A stretch of DNA of 64,000 nt from CAZRNB01 sp964601355. GTDB lineage: Bacteria; Planctomycetota; Phycisphaerae; Sedimentisphaerales; Anaerobacaceae. The stretch is from NCBI GenBank assembly GCA_964601355.1, contig CAZRNB010000001.1, forward strand, positions 22,199-86,198, given 5' to 3'. The notes under the pieces are model-generated. The model worked only from the letters and a program-made list of their open reading frames with translations, ran no database searches and was not told where the DNA came from. Numbering within the stretch: the first letter of the stretch is position 1; the number at the start of each line of letters is the position of its first letter. Positions 34,254-42,560 of the stretch are shown here, piece after piece. Made by a program: the position numbers and the translations under genes.

Positions 34254-35909
34254 TCACCTGTTTCGTGTTTTAAGATAATCAAGAACCACTAATTTGTCGC
34301 TGAAATTGAATTTCTGGGTTCCGATTATTTGGTAGTTTTCATGGCCTTTGCCGGCGATAAGCACAATATCATCCTTGCCGGCAGTTCTTATGGCTAACTC
34401 GATGGCCTTTCTTCTATCCGGCTCAATTATTTTCGTCGCTCGTCGCTCGTCGCTCGTCGCTCGTAATTCCGTATGCGGTACCGCAGGCCCTTTTTCAAAA
34501 CCTGTAACTATTTCATTAATGATGCCTCCGGGTTTTTCTGTTCGCGGATTGTCACTGGTGACGATTACAATGTCTGCTAATTCCTCGGCGACTTTGGCCA
34601 TTCGAGGACGTTTGGTTCTGTCCCTGTCGCCGCCGCAGCCAAAAACGACTATCAATCTGCCTTTGCACAAAGGTTTCAGTGTCGTCAGGACGTTTTTCAA
34701 GGCATCATCAGTATGGGCATAATCAATTAACACGTGACTCGTCCATTCTCCGTAGCACTGCGAAGGATGAATCGCTTGTCGCTCGTCGCTCGCTGCTCGT
34801 TCCCTGACCCCCGACCCCCGACCCCCGACTCCTGAACAATCGACTTTTTCCAATCGGCCAGGCACGCCCTGCAGGACCGAAAGGCCTGCTGCTATCGTTT
34901 CCAAATCCATGCCGGATGCAAGGCACAATCCCGCTGCTGCAAGGTGATTGCTGACATTATGAAGACCCAATAAAGGAGTCTTTACGAGTGACGAGTGACG
35001 AGTGACGAGTGACGATTCGTCTGCATACTCTAAAGTGAAAACCGTTCCATTTATGTCCGTCGATTCGGTGTGAGCAGTAATATCCGCTGGTTCATCGATA
35101 GCATACCATAAGATTTTGGCCTTTGTATTTTTGGCAATATGCTCAGCCTGGGGTGATTGCTTGTTCAATACCGCAACCGCATCAGGCAAAAGGGCGGAAA
35201 AAAGTTTCGTCTTGGCGGCCAAATAATCTTCTGTGGTCTTGTGATAGTCCAGGTGGTCGCCGGTGAGGTTGGTAAAAGCTGCTGCTGTAAAATTTATCCC
35301 AGCCAGGCGATTCTGTGACAGGGCATGGCTGCTGGCCTCGATGACCATATATTCGCAGCCGGCTTTAATCATTTCCTGCTGGATGCGTGCAATTTCCAGG
35401 CAATCCGGTGTTGTCATTGAAGCCTGGCAGATGCTACGGCCTGTGTCGTATTCAACGGTGCCGATTAGGCCGCACTTTTTGCCGGCCGTTTGTATTATCG
35501 ACCGAACCAAATAAGCCGTAGTAGTTTTGCCGTTTGTGCCGGTGACGGCGAGATTGATTAGTAGCGAAGCCGGATTACCAGCCCTTGCCTGTGCCAGAAG
35601 GGCTGCCGCTTCTGCGGAATTTTTCACGTCGATAATCTCGATACTCGATGCTTGATGCTGGATACCGTCACCACAGGGGTGACGGCTAAACATCGTCCAT
35701 CGTCCGTCGTCTCTCGTCCCTCGTTTTTTCTTCTGGCAAACTATGTATTTTGCGCCTTTGGCGATGGCCTGGTCGATGAAGTCATGGCCGTCACAGTTGG
35801 CGCCTTTGATAGCTACAAATATATCGCCGTCTTTGACGAGCCGTGAATCAATGCAAATATTTGGGTGATCGACGGAAGATGCCAACGCTAATAATTCGTT
35901 GAATGTCAT
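34254..35909 (-). CDS. murE: UDP-N-acetylmuramoyl-tripeptide synthetase MurE, with repeat-derived inserts
   Basis: Cytoplasmic Mur ligase adding the third residue to the peptidoglycan stem. The N-terminal domain carries DSRLVKDGDIFVAIKG; the ATP-binding loop is TGTNGKTTTAYLV; ASSHALSQNR and NLTGDHLDYHKT are Mur-ligase blocks. FGCGGDRDRTKRPRM and DNPRTEKP are present, and DNPR is typical of the meso-diaminopimelate-adding type. 551 residues against ~490 normally. The surplus is four low-complexity inserts at about residues 62-91, 298-309, 358-392 and 482-492, each encoded by a dispersed DNA repeat. Inserts appear to fall in surface loops, leaving all motifs intact. It starts 5 bp after the fumarase stop. 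Confidence 0.94.
   Translation of the reverse strand: MTFNELLALASSVDHPNICIDSRLVKDGDIFVAIKGANCDGHDFIDQAIAKGAKYIVCQKKKRGTRDDGRWTMFSRHPCGDGIQHQASSIEIIDVKNSAEAAALLAQARAGNPASLLINLAVTGTNGKTTTAYLVRSIIQTAGKKCGLIGTVEYDTGRSICQASMTTPDCLEIARIQQEMIKAGCEYMVIEASSHALSQNRLAGINFTAAAFTNLTGDHLDYHKTTEDYLAAKTKLFSALLPDAVAVLNKQSPQAEHIAKNTKAKILWYAIDEPADITAHTESTDINGTVFTLEYADESSLVTRHSSLVKTPLLGLHNVSNHLAAAGLCLASGMDLETIAAGLSVLQGVPGRLEKVDCSGVGGRGSGVRERAASDERQAIHPSQCYGEWTSHVLIDYAHTDDALKNVLTTLKPLCKGRLIVVFGCGGDRDRTKRPRMAKVAEELADIVIVTSDNPRTEKPGGIINEIVTGFEKGPAVPHTELRATSDERRATKIIEPDRRKAIELAIRTAGKDDIVLIAGKGHENYQIIGTQKFNFSDKLVVLDYLKTRNR
34433..34465. repeat. in-frame 'CGTCGCTCGTCGCT' repeat in murE (insert 4)
   Basis: CGTCGCT iterated four to five times, read on the minus strand as [17 protein letters not shown] residues. 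Same word at 34772, 47630 and 61428. Confidence 0.75.
34772..34837. repeat. compound in-frame repeat in murE (insert 3)
   Basis: GCTTGTCGCTCGTCGCTCG followed by CCCTGACCCCCGACCCCCGA. Two unrelated families lie side by side, coding for SGVGGRGSGVRERAASDER-like residues on the minus strand. Confidence 0.75.
34984..35017. repeat. in-frame 'ACGAGTGACGAGTG' repeat in murE (insert 2)
   Basis: ACGAGTG iterated four times (7-bp period), read on the minus strand as SSLVTRHSSLV. A 7-bp word cannot give a simple amino-acid repeat, so the protein period is 7 residues over 21 bp. Confidence 0.75.
35636..35724. repeat. compound in-frame repeat in murE (insert 1)
   Basis: TCTCGATACTCGATGCTTGA, GGATACCGTCACCACAGGGGTGACGG and CATCGTCCATCGTCCGTCG words in succession, encoding about residues 62-91. 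Three families are combined in one insert. Confidence 0.7.
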
Positions 35910-35913
35910 ATAA

Positions 35914-36798
35914 TCAAATAACTGCCGTTTTGTGCCTGTGACTGTGGCATTCGATATTCACTGCTACCGGCAGTGAGGCAATGTGGCAGGGTGCCATTTC
36001 AACTGCAGCCGCCAAGGCGGTAGTATCACCGCCGAGTCCCTGCGGCCCCAAGCCAAGTGCGTTAATCCTCGAAAGCAAATCCGCCTCAATCGCAGCGTAA
36101 AACTCGCTGGGATTGTGTGAAGCCAGATTTCGCAGCAGCGCCTTTTTGCTCAGCAGGCAGCTTAATTCAAAATCGCCGCCAATGCCCACTCCCACAATAA
36201 ATGGAGGACAGGCATCCGCCCCAGCCGTTTTTACAGCATCGACGACCCAGTCAATAATCTGGTTTCTTTCCGCGGTGGGTTTAAACATCCTGAACTGGCT
36301 TTTGTTCTCACATCCGCCGCCCTTGGCCATGACGGTCAACTTTAACTTATCGCCGGGTACAATTGTATAATGAATTACAGCAGGCGTATTAGAGCTGGTA
36401 TTTTCACGTTTATTCAAAGGTTCTGCAACAACGCTTTTTCGCAGGTATCCTTTCTCGTAACCGGCCTTGACGCCTGCATTGATAGCGTCGAGTGGGGTGG
36501 CGCAGTCTTTCCCTCCGCAGGACACCTTTCGGCGGACGGAAGATTTGAAAACGACATCCGCTCCCTGCTCGACAAACACTATCGCCAGGCCTGTGTCCTG
36601 ACACAATGGTATTTGTTCAGCCGAAGCCATGCGGGCATTTTCAATGAGCTGATTTAATATTTTTGCTGCACGGGGATTGGATTCTTTACGTGCGGCTTTT
36701 TCCAGAGCAGCTAAAACGTCCTCAGGCAGCTCGTAATTAGCTGCTATACAAAGGGATTCGACCGTCTCAGCGATCTTTTCAAGCTCGATGTAGCGCAC
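35914..36798 (-). CDS. class I fumarate hydratase, alpha (N-terminal) subunit
   Basis: Iron-sulfur lyase subunit (TtdA/FumA N-terminal domain) interconverting fumarate and malate, or tartrate dehydratase. Cluster cysteines: CQDTG, ACPP and the last in IECHSHRH. GVGIGGDFE and GLGPQGLGGDTTALAAAVE are family blocks. The frame extends further upstream, but homologues begin where YIELEKIAETVESLCIAANY begins. The GTG at 36798 after GAGGG gives 294 residues and avoids overlapping the upstream gene. Residues ~88-95 (SVRRKVSCGGK) come from the CCGCAGGACACCTTTCGGCG repeat, an in-frame insert in a conserved region. The usual beta-subunit gene does not follow (murE does), so the partner must lie elsewhere. 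Confidence 0.88.
   Translation of the reverse strand: MRYIELEKIAETVESLCIAANYELPEDVLAALEKAARKESNPRAAKILNQLIENARMASAEQIPLCQDTGLAIVFVEQGADVVFKSSVRRKVSCGGKDCATPLDAINAGVKAGYEKGYLRKSVVAEPLNKRENTSSNTPAVIHYTIVPGDKLKLTVMAKGGGCENKSQFRMFKPTAERNQIIDWVVDAVKTAGADACPPFIVGVGIGGDFELSCLLSKKALLRNLASHNPSEFYAAIEADLLSRINALGLGPQGLGGDTTALAAAVEMAPCHIASLPVAVNIECHSHRHKTAVI
36513..36536. repeat. in-frame 'CCGCAGGACACCTTTCGGCGG' repeat in fumarase
   Basis: CTCCGCAGGACACCTTTCGG CGGA. The same word occurs in either orientation at 1807, 2773, 31413, 38555, 38825, 40760, 42419, 42597, 52719 and 56102. Confidence 0.75.
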
Positions 36799-36820
36799 AA
36801 TAATAAAATCCCTCAAATCC

Positions 36821-39292
36821 TTATTTTCCCGGCAGATCGAAAGTTTTATACGTTGTATTATCAACGTCGTCTTTGACTTTGACGGTGAGGATATGCTCAC
36901 CGGCTTTCAAATCTTCTACTACAATTGTGAAGCTCTCATCTGTAGTATCATAAACCAGGTCGTCAGGAATGGAGCCTTTCCATTCTGCATTGCTGTCAAC
37001 GGTGTATTGCACCTCGCCGATTATGCTTAGCTCGTCATGCACCAGCAGCTTTAATGTTATTGTGCTGTCGGTTTTTGTAATAGAGTTTTCACCGATGACC
37101 GGCCCGGTATTATCGATTATCACCGGATCGCTTATTCTGCTGTCCGTCAGTTTGGTTGCCGCATTATTGCTTCTTTCATCGCTTGCGGTTACTCTGAGCT
37201 CATACCGGCCATCTTCAACGGTCCTTCCGTCCCAGTCGAAGCTATCTGCTTCGTGCTCGTCTTCAAGCTCAATCCAGTTAGTTCTGCCGATTTTTCTAAG
37301 GTCTATCTTGTAGATCAGCTTGTCACTGTTGTCGTCCTTTGCCTTATAGGTAATTTTGAATCCTCCGGGAAGGATTTTATTGGTAGGCTCAACCCGGCTG
37401 ACATTGACGGATTCAACCTTCGGAGCCAGATTCGGCACGGTGCTGGCAACTGCAATTTCCCTTATAATGGGAGTTTTAAGACCGTCTTCGCTTTTCAGGA
37501 TAAGTTTATATTGGCAGAATCTGCCGATTGGACAAGACAGTTGTACCGGCTCATTTATCTCTATCGGCTCAGTCCAATCCGAAAAAGTTGGGTCGTTCAC
37601 GTCTTCAACGTTACCGCTGCGGGATGCTATCAAAACCTTGCATCCCTGCGGGATGTCGGCCTCAATTTGCAGCTTGCCCCACCTGGCAGGCTGACCGGCG
37701 TCAATCAGGTCGGAAATGTAGGTACCATCCGCAGCAAAAGTTTTGTTTAGCTTTATCAGCTTTGGAGGATTTGCGGTCCCAAGATACACAACACCATCGG
37801 CCACGGCTATCGATGTTATCTGTGATGCCTGCTCGTCCTCATAAACAATTGCCTGCTGCTCCGTCGCCGGGTCGATGGTAAAAAGTTGAGCGGAGTTTCC
37901 CGTTCCTACAAGCAGCTTTGAATCTTGTTCGGCCAAGCAGAAGAAAACCGCTGTCTCGCTGAATACATCGGTTACAAAACCCTCTTTGTTTATTTTGTGT
38001 ATAACGCTGGTTTTATCAGATTTGGCTGCCTGGCGGGGTGGCATCTTTTTGCCGGCTGATTCATCAACTGCTCGTCTTTTTATATTTGCTATTTGCAGCT
38101 TACGTCCCGATACATCGGGATTGACGGAGTCTTCCCGCTTTTGCGAGGGCACCTCAGGCCGACCCGCCACAAACGATTCCGCTGCAAAACTTGTTTCAGC
38201 CTGGACGGCCTGGGCCGATGTTGCCGCCGCGTATAAATATGTATCTGCAGAAGTCAAAGTCGATGCCGACAGCAGCGCTGTAATCTCAGGCTGCTCACTG
38301 TCATACAAAACCGTCGCTGTTTTAGTGCGTGGATTTATTTTATATACCAGTCCTCGGCCGTCGCTGCCGGCATAAATTGAACCATCTTTTGCAGTGGCTA
38401 ACGAAAGGATGTTTTTGTCTCGACTGGTATAAATAATTTGTGCCTCTCTGCCCAGAGAGTCGAGCTGATACACATTGCCCTTCGGCCCCGTACCTAAATA
38501 AATATTACCTACATTATCGGTAGCTATGGCGAAGATATATCTGGTGTCATCCGCAGCGCCGAAAGGTGTCCTGCGGAGCGGCGGGTCTGATCCGGTCCAG
38601 GCTTTCAGCCTGGTCGTCCTGGGCTCAAAAATCGTTTCCAGCTTGTTTCCTTCAAGCCGACACAGTCTGCATTCTTTACCACTTATACCTGCCAGCAGCC
38701 TGCCAGAAACATCGGTAGCCATCGCAAAAATATGCTCATTTGACAGATGCCGTTCTTCCCCCTCGGCTGCACTCGGGACAGGCTTAACCTCGTTTGCATC
38801 GTTGATCTCGTCTGTACTTTCAATCTCCGCAGGACACCTTTCGGTGCTGTCGGTGGCAGGCTCATTATCCTGCTCGGCATCCGGTTCTTCCCCCCGGAAG
38901 GGGTCCTGTGGACTGGGAGGATCTTCTATTGTGGGATTTTTCTCGGGCTTTTGATCACTTTGCAGAGGATATACCTTTGTCAATTGCCCGATGCTGTATT
39001 TATAAATGCCTCCGTTGGGACTTGTGCCGATGTAAATTATGCCGCCGCTTATAACGATGCTGTTTATCGACCAGACATTCTCGAGCTTCTCAACCAGAAC
39101 TTGCGAGGCATATCCAAGCTGAATAATCCCCCGAAGGTCAATGACAATGTTTTCGGTTTTGCCCTTTAGTAAATCAGCACCGCTTTTGTGGTGTATAATT
39201 TTTGTTGTGACCGCTCGGCTCTGAGTAACAAAAAACATAGGTAATATGCAGCTTGCAAGTGCACAAATCACAAAAATTCTTTTATGTGTCAT
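36821..39292 (-). CDS. secreted beta-propeller protein with C-terminal Ig-like domains
   Basis: 823 residues with a signal peptide (RIFVICALASCILPMFFVTQSRA). Repeating blade words of the type 'IYIGTSPNGGIYKYS', 'NIYLGTGPKGNVYQLD', 'SIYAGSDGRGLVYKIN' and 'VYLGTANPPKLIKLN' mark a multi-bladed propeller over about residues 70-520. The last ~280 residues are beta-sandwich-like (KITYKAKDDNSDKLIYKID; DSTITLKLLVHDELSIIG). Function unknown; it probably binds a partner or polysaccharide at the cell surface. It is invaded by several repeat words in disordered linkers (38555-38577, 38825-38847, and the CCCGATACATCGGG hairpin near 38106). GGGAG precedes the ATG. Its stop lies 22 bp from the fumarase start. 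Confidence 0.72.
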   Translation of the reverse strand: MTHKRIFVICALASCILPMFFVTQSRAVTTKIIHHKSGADLLKGKTENIVIDLRGIIQLGYASQVLVEKLENVWSINSIVISGGIIYIGTSPNGGIYKYSIGQLTKVYPLQSDQKPEKNPTIEDPPSPQDPFRGEEPDAEQDNEPATDSTERCPAEIESTDEINDANEVKPVPSAAEGEERHLSNEHIFAMATDVSGRLLAGISGKECRLCRLEGNKLETIFEPRTTRLKAWTGSDPPLRRTPFGAADDTRYIFAIATDNVGNIYLGTGPKGNVYQLDSLGREAQIIYTSRDKNILSLATAKDGSIYAGSDGRGLVYKINPRTKTATVLYDSEQPEITALLSASTLTSADTYLYAAATSAQAVQAETSFAAESFVAGRPEVPSQKREDSVNPDVSGRKLQIANIKRRAVDESAGKKMPPRQAAKSDKTSVIHKINKEGFVTDVFSETAVFFCLAEQDSKLLVGTGNSAQLFTIDPATEQQAIVYEDEQASQITSIAVADGVVYLGTANPPKLIKLNKTFAADGTYISDLIDAGQPARWGKLQIEADIPQGCKVLIASRSGNVEDVNDPTFSDWTEPIEINEPVQLSCPIGRFCQYKLILKSEDGLKTPIIREIAVASTVPNLAPKVESVNVSRVEPTNKILPGGFKITYKAKDDNSDKLIYKIDLRKIGRTNWIELEDEHEADSFDWDGRTVEDGRYELRVTASDERSNNAATKLTDSRISDPVIIDNTGPVIGENSITKTDSTITLKLLVHDELSIIGEVQYTVDSNAEWKGSIPDDLVYDTTDESFTIVVEDLKAGEHILTVKVKDDVDNTTYKTFDLPGK
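38555..38577. repeat. in-frame 'GCCGAAAGGTGTCCTGCGGA' repeat in the propeller gene
   Basis: GCGCCGAAAGGTGTCCTGCG GA, encoding LRRTPFGA on the minus strand. A second copy in the opposite orientation is at 38825-38847. Confidence 0.75.
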
Positions 39293-39304
39293 AATAACTC
39301 CCAG

Positions 39305-39416
39305 AAGTGCCTAAAATTTAGAGTGACTAAAGTGCCTAAAGTTACGAAATATAATCTTAGCTTGCTTTAGGCACTTTAGCTCACTTTAGGCACTTTAGCT
39401 CACTTTAGGCACTTTA
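39305..39416. repeat. quasi-palindromic repeat, 'GTGCCTAAAGTGAGCTAAA' family (largest copy)
   Basis: AAGTGCCTAAAATTTAGAGT and GACTAAAGTGCCTAAAG, a short spacer, then CTTTAGGCACTTTAGCTCA iterated about three times. ~112 bp, occupying nearly the whole gap between the S55 and propeller genes. Confidence 0.8.
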
Positions 39417-39436
39417 TCTAATTGGATTCTGTCACA

Positions 39437-41488
39437 CTATTTCTCTACCGTTATACGCATACTTTTTCTATCGGCTACGATTGTGCCTGTTCTTACACTT
39501 TTTTCGAGCCATTGTGGATAGGGCTGGATTCTTAATGCTCTTATATCATCCTGCATGACAAGCGTTTTTGTCGCCGGCAAATCAGGAAGCTCAGACCTTT
39601 CTACTGCTATGCCGCTGGGCGGTAAAACTAAAAGGCAGTACAATTTATCTCTATTGATGCTTAAAACATCGTTCAATGCCTCAATCAGACTCGTCATATC
39701 ATACGCGATAAATCTATACGGGACGGTTTTCCGCAGATGCTGTTCATATTCGGACGAGCCTAATACAATCAATTCGTATTTCCCGGGATTGAGACCTTCG
39801 GGTATTTTCAGGCTGAACTGATATTTTTTCTTTTCTGAGAGGTACGATTCGAGAACGACGTCCACCTGGATTTGATGCCCAGGCTTAATACTCGAATCAG
39901 ACAAATCGACCGACCATATATAAGAGGCGATGTTTTTCGGCAGGATGCGGATATCGAAATCAAGTGATGTTATATCAACTTCCTCAAAGGGATTGTTCAT
40001 TAGCAGAAGCACGGAACCTTTACTTTCGGCTATCATTTCAGCCGTAGATAGTCCTGTGGATATATTTTCAAAATTGATCCCTATTTGTTGGGATTTGTCT
40101 TTCAGGCCGATACTTACCTTGTATTCAATCGTATGGTCCGGCGGAAAGCTGCCGAGGGACATAACTGCTCCAGACACGGTTGCATGGAGCAGCTCAGGAG
40201 TAAGCAATCGATTGTTGGCGAGCCGGCAGTTAAAACTTGCATCCCGTCGAAATCGGCTTTGCTCCCGTCCAGACAATCGGCCTGGCTGCTCTTGTGTGTT
40301 AAAACGGCTCACTTTTATCGTCAGCGGTATCATCTGCGGCGTTGCACCGATTTGCCCGAAAATCGCTGTTGGTTCGTCGGTTGTCAAGGCGCCGACTATT
40401 TCCATGCTGCTACCGAGCTTAAAAGAACGAGCCAGATTTGATACAATGGTATGCACTTGGCCGGTGGCCATTGGCAAATCTATCGCTCCATAACCAAGCA
40501 GGCTGTGGCCAAAACCATAGACCTTATCTCCCACAATCTCAGTGACGGTCCCAAGCACAGTCGATGTTATATCACCATCGACTAACGGCACCGTAAGAAC
40601 TGCACCCGGGGTTAGCTGCACCTTTTGAGTATTGTTGGCATCCGAATTGCCTCCAATGCCCGAAACAGCCATAAGCCCGTAAGGCTCAAGCAAGGCCTCG
40701 AATTGTTTACAGGCATCAGGCGGCAGGCCGGAAATAATTAACGGGCACGGCAGCCATCCCAGCGCCGAAAGGTGTCCTGCGGAGCTGGATGCTGGATGCT
40801 GGATGCTGGATGCTGAATGCTCGACGAGAATCGAGCGTCGAGAATTGAGCATCGAGTTAATTTCAGCAAAATCGATCGGCTTGGAAAAATCGAGCGCAAA
40901 TCCCATTTTGTTGGATTTCAAATCGTTGGCACTGCCTACTTTGAGCATTTCTTTAATCGGCGTAACGCCGTAAAGCGGGTCTTTGCTGAGTGTCCAGGCG
41001 AAAGACATCGCCCCGGCCAGCCGGCCTTCAATATAGACCGGCGAGCCGCTGCACCCGGCTACGGGACCTGTGTAAATAAAACGCTTATCTGTGCCTTGAA
41101 CCAAAATCGCATCTCGACCCGGCTCAATATTGTGCACCACACTTATAACATCCAAATCGAACTTCTCGATTTTGGTGCCGCTGTAACAGGTAAGACAATA
41201 TGCCTTCATCCCAGGAGTAATCTCATCAATGCTTATATATTTGGCTGGATCCCAAAGGTCTTTTGCAGAGCTTTTGCTGGGTGGGGCCGTATCTGGCGCA
41301 GCATTTTTTCCCACCTGCTGAGCGGATTCACAAAGAGAGTCAGCTAAAAGCAGAAGACAGAAGACAAAAGCCGGAAAACAGAGGACAGAGGACGGAGAAC
41401 GGAAATTCTGCCTTCTGTCTTCCGTCTTCTGTCTTCTATATTCTGTATTCTTTTTTTGCCCTTTTGCCCTTGTTTTTATTATGAACAT
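39437..41488 (-). CDS. S55 (SpoIVB-type) serine peptidase, secreted
   Basis: 683 residues. The SpoIVB peptidase domain (about 85-240) shows ISIDEITPGMKAYCLTCYSGT, VISVVHNIEPGRD, and the catalytic Ser147 in VAGCSGSPVYIEGRLAGAMSF, then PLYGVTPIKEM. The rest is beta-rich and of unknown role. AAGG before the ATG at 41488 supports the start. The N-terminus is odd: residues ~11-48, including the whole signal-peptide core (SSVLCFPAFVFCLLLL), are encoded by a dispersed GAAGACAGAAGACA repeat. An extra repeat cluster (40760-40858) is read through near residues 210-243. In spore formers SpoIVB cuts a signalling protein; planctomycete homologues have no known substrate. Confidence 0.78.
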   Translation of the reverse strand: MFIIKTRAKGQKKNTEYRRQKTEDRRQNFRSPSSVLCFPAFVFCLLLLADSLCESAQQVGKNAAPDTAPPSKSSAKDLWDPAKYISIDEITPGMKAYCLTCYSGTKIEKFDLDVISVVHNIEPGRDAILVQGTDKRFIYTGPVAGCSGSPVYIEGRLAGAMSFAWTLSKDPLYGVTPIKEMLKVGSANDLKSNKMGFALDFSKPIDFAEINSMLNSRRSILVEHSASSIQHPASSSAGHLSALGWLPCPLIISGLPPDACKQFEALLEPYGLMAVSGIGGNSDANNTQKVQLTPGAVLTVPLVDGDITSTVLGTVTEIVGDKVYGFGHSLLGYGAIDLPMATGQVHTIVSNLARSFKLGSSMEIVGALTTDEPTAIFGQIGATPQMIPLTIKVSRFNTQEQPGRLSGREQSRFRRDASFNCRLANNRLLTPELLHATVSGAVMSLGSFPPDHTIEYKVSIGLKDKSQQIGINFENISTGLSTAEMIAESKGSVLLLMNNPFEEVDITSLDFDIRILPKNIASYIWSVDLSDSSIKPGHQIQVDVVLESYLSEKKKYQFSLKIPEGLNPGKYELIVLGSSEYEQHLRKTVPYRFIAYDMTSLIEALNDVLSINRDKLYCLLVLPPSGIAVERSELPDLPATKTLVMQDDIRALRIQPYPQWLEKSVRTGTIVADRKSMRITVEK
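40760..40858. repeat. compound in-frame repeat in the S55 gene
   Basis: AGCGCCGAAAGGTGTCCTGC GGA, then GCTGGATGCTGGATGCTGGA, then CGACGAGAATCGAGCGTCGA. Three word families in series, coding on the minus strand for SILVEHSASSIQHPASSSA-type residues. Confidence 0.75.
41350..41450. repeat. in-frame repeat encoding the S55 signal peptide
   Basis: AGCAGAAGACAGAAGACAAA, GAGGACAGAGGACGGAGAAC, then TCTGCCTTCTGTCTTCCGTC and TTCTGTCTTCTATATTCTG. The two arms are complementary. The arm read as Arg/Lys/Gln-rich residues and the arm read as Cys/Leu/Phe-rich residues follow one another. Confidence 0.8.
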
Positions 41489-41650
41489 CTACACCCTTTC
41501 GATTATTTATTGAATAAGATTTTAATAGTTGAATATCTTCATTGCAAGGCTAAAGAAATTTTGATAAAATGCGGACCTGGTTGTATAGTGGAACAATGAT
41601 AAATGATAAATAAGGATAAAAGGGAACCAGAATAAAAAACGGAGAATATA

Positions 41651-42496
41651 ATGAAATCTGGGCATAGACATGAGCTTAAAACAAATGAATTAGCCGAGTG
41701 GATGTCAAATTTTCCAGAATGGATCAAAGAAAATCGCATAACAATTATCAGCTTATTGTTGGTTGTTGTTGTGGCCGGTATTCTGTCCGTCTGGAGAAAT
41801 CAAAACAGAAAAGTCACTATCAAAAGACAGCTCGAGTTTACAGGTTATTTGAGCCAGTTGTTAGGCGGCAGGGCGCAAATTATGAGCTCTCAAGCCCAGG
41901 GTAAAGACCTTTCATACATACTGCTGCAGCCGGCCAATAGTCTGGCGAATTTTGCTCAAACTGTAAAAGACAGCCGGATGTCCGCTTTTGCGCTTATTAA
42001 ACGAGCGGAAGCTCTGCGAGCCGAGTTACATTACCGACTCGGCCCGGTAAATGAGCAGGATTTTGCAGCTCAGATAAGTCTGGCGAAAGACAGCTACAAT
42101 GAAGCAATTAAAAAAGCTGGTTCCGATCCTTCACTGATGGCAGAGGCAAAATTCGGCCTGGGACTATGTGAGGAAGAGCTGGGCAATTTTGAGGCTGCCC
42201 GGCAGATATATCAAGACGTGGCGGCCAATCCCGATTTTGAAGGCACAGTAGCTAAAACCGCTGCAAAGCAGCGCCTTGTGACAATGGCTGATTATAAGAC
42301 AAAGATTATCTTTATGCCATCTGCCAAACCAAAACCTCCGGCTGCTATACAGCCGAAGATAGAATTAAAACCCGTTGACATCAATAGTCTGCCGGACGGC
42401 GTAAAGAAATCGCTTCAGTCCGCAGGACGCCTTCCGGCGGACCCGAATAGAATTCGTAACGTTCCCGTCATAAATATCGAACCAAACCTGCGGTGA
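41651..42496 (+). CDS. membrane-anchored TPR-like protein
   Basis: 281 residues. A cytoplasmic basic N-terminus, one membrane helix (ITIISLLLVVVVAGILSVW, about 30-48), then helical pairs in the style of tetratricopeptide repeats (SLMAEAKFGLGLCEEELGNF; EAARQIYQDVAANPDF). The layout resembles YfgM/YtfP-type ancillary membrane proteins that cooperate with the Sec translocon or BAM, but this is only a similarity of layout. GGAG stands before the ATG. The end of the protein contains the repeat-derived SAGRLPADP (42419-42441). The stop codon sits in the loop of the first of three hairpins. Confidence 0.6.
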   Translation: MKSGHRHELKTNELAEWMSNFPEWIKENRITIISLLLVVVVAGILSVWRNQNRKVTIKRQLEFTGYLSQLLGGRAQIMSSQAQGKDLSYILLQPANSLANFAQTVKDSRMSAFALIKRAEALRAELHYRLGPVNEQDFAAQISLAKDSYNEAIKKAGSDPSLMAEAKFGLGLCEEELGNFEAARQIYQDVAANPDFEGTVAKTAAKQRLVTMADYKTKIIFMPSAKPKPPAAIQPKIELKPVDINSLPDGVKKSLQSAGRLPADPNRIRNVPVINIEPNLR

Positions 42497-42555
42497 AACC
42501 GCAGGCTAAATCCGCCAAAGGCGGATAAATATTTAGCCCCACGTTTCACGTGGGG
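42487..42555. repeat. three consecutive stem-loops enclosed by a fourth
   Basis: CCTGCGG-TGAAA-CCGCAGG (42487-42505), TCCGCC-AAA-GGCGGA (42511-42525), CCCCACG-TTTCA-CGTGGGG (42537-42555). GGCTAAAT (42504-42511) also pairs with ATTTAGCC (42531-42538) around the middle hairpin. It spans the stop of the TPR gene and the leader of rluD; the final GGGG may serve as the rluD ribosome binding site. Confidence 0.7.
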
Positions 42556-42560
42556 TTCAT

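Noticed and set aside
39305..39416. CRISPR-like look of regularly spaced words
   Set aside because: The units are contiguous and palindromic, with no unique spacers of constant length and no cas genes nearby; it belongs to the iterated-word repeats.
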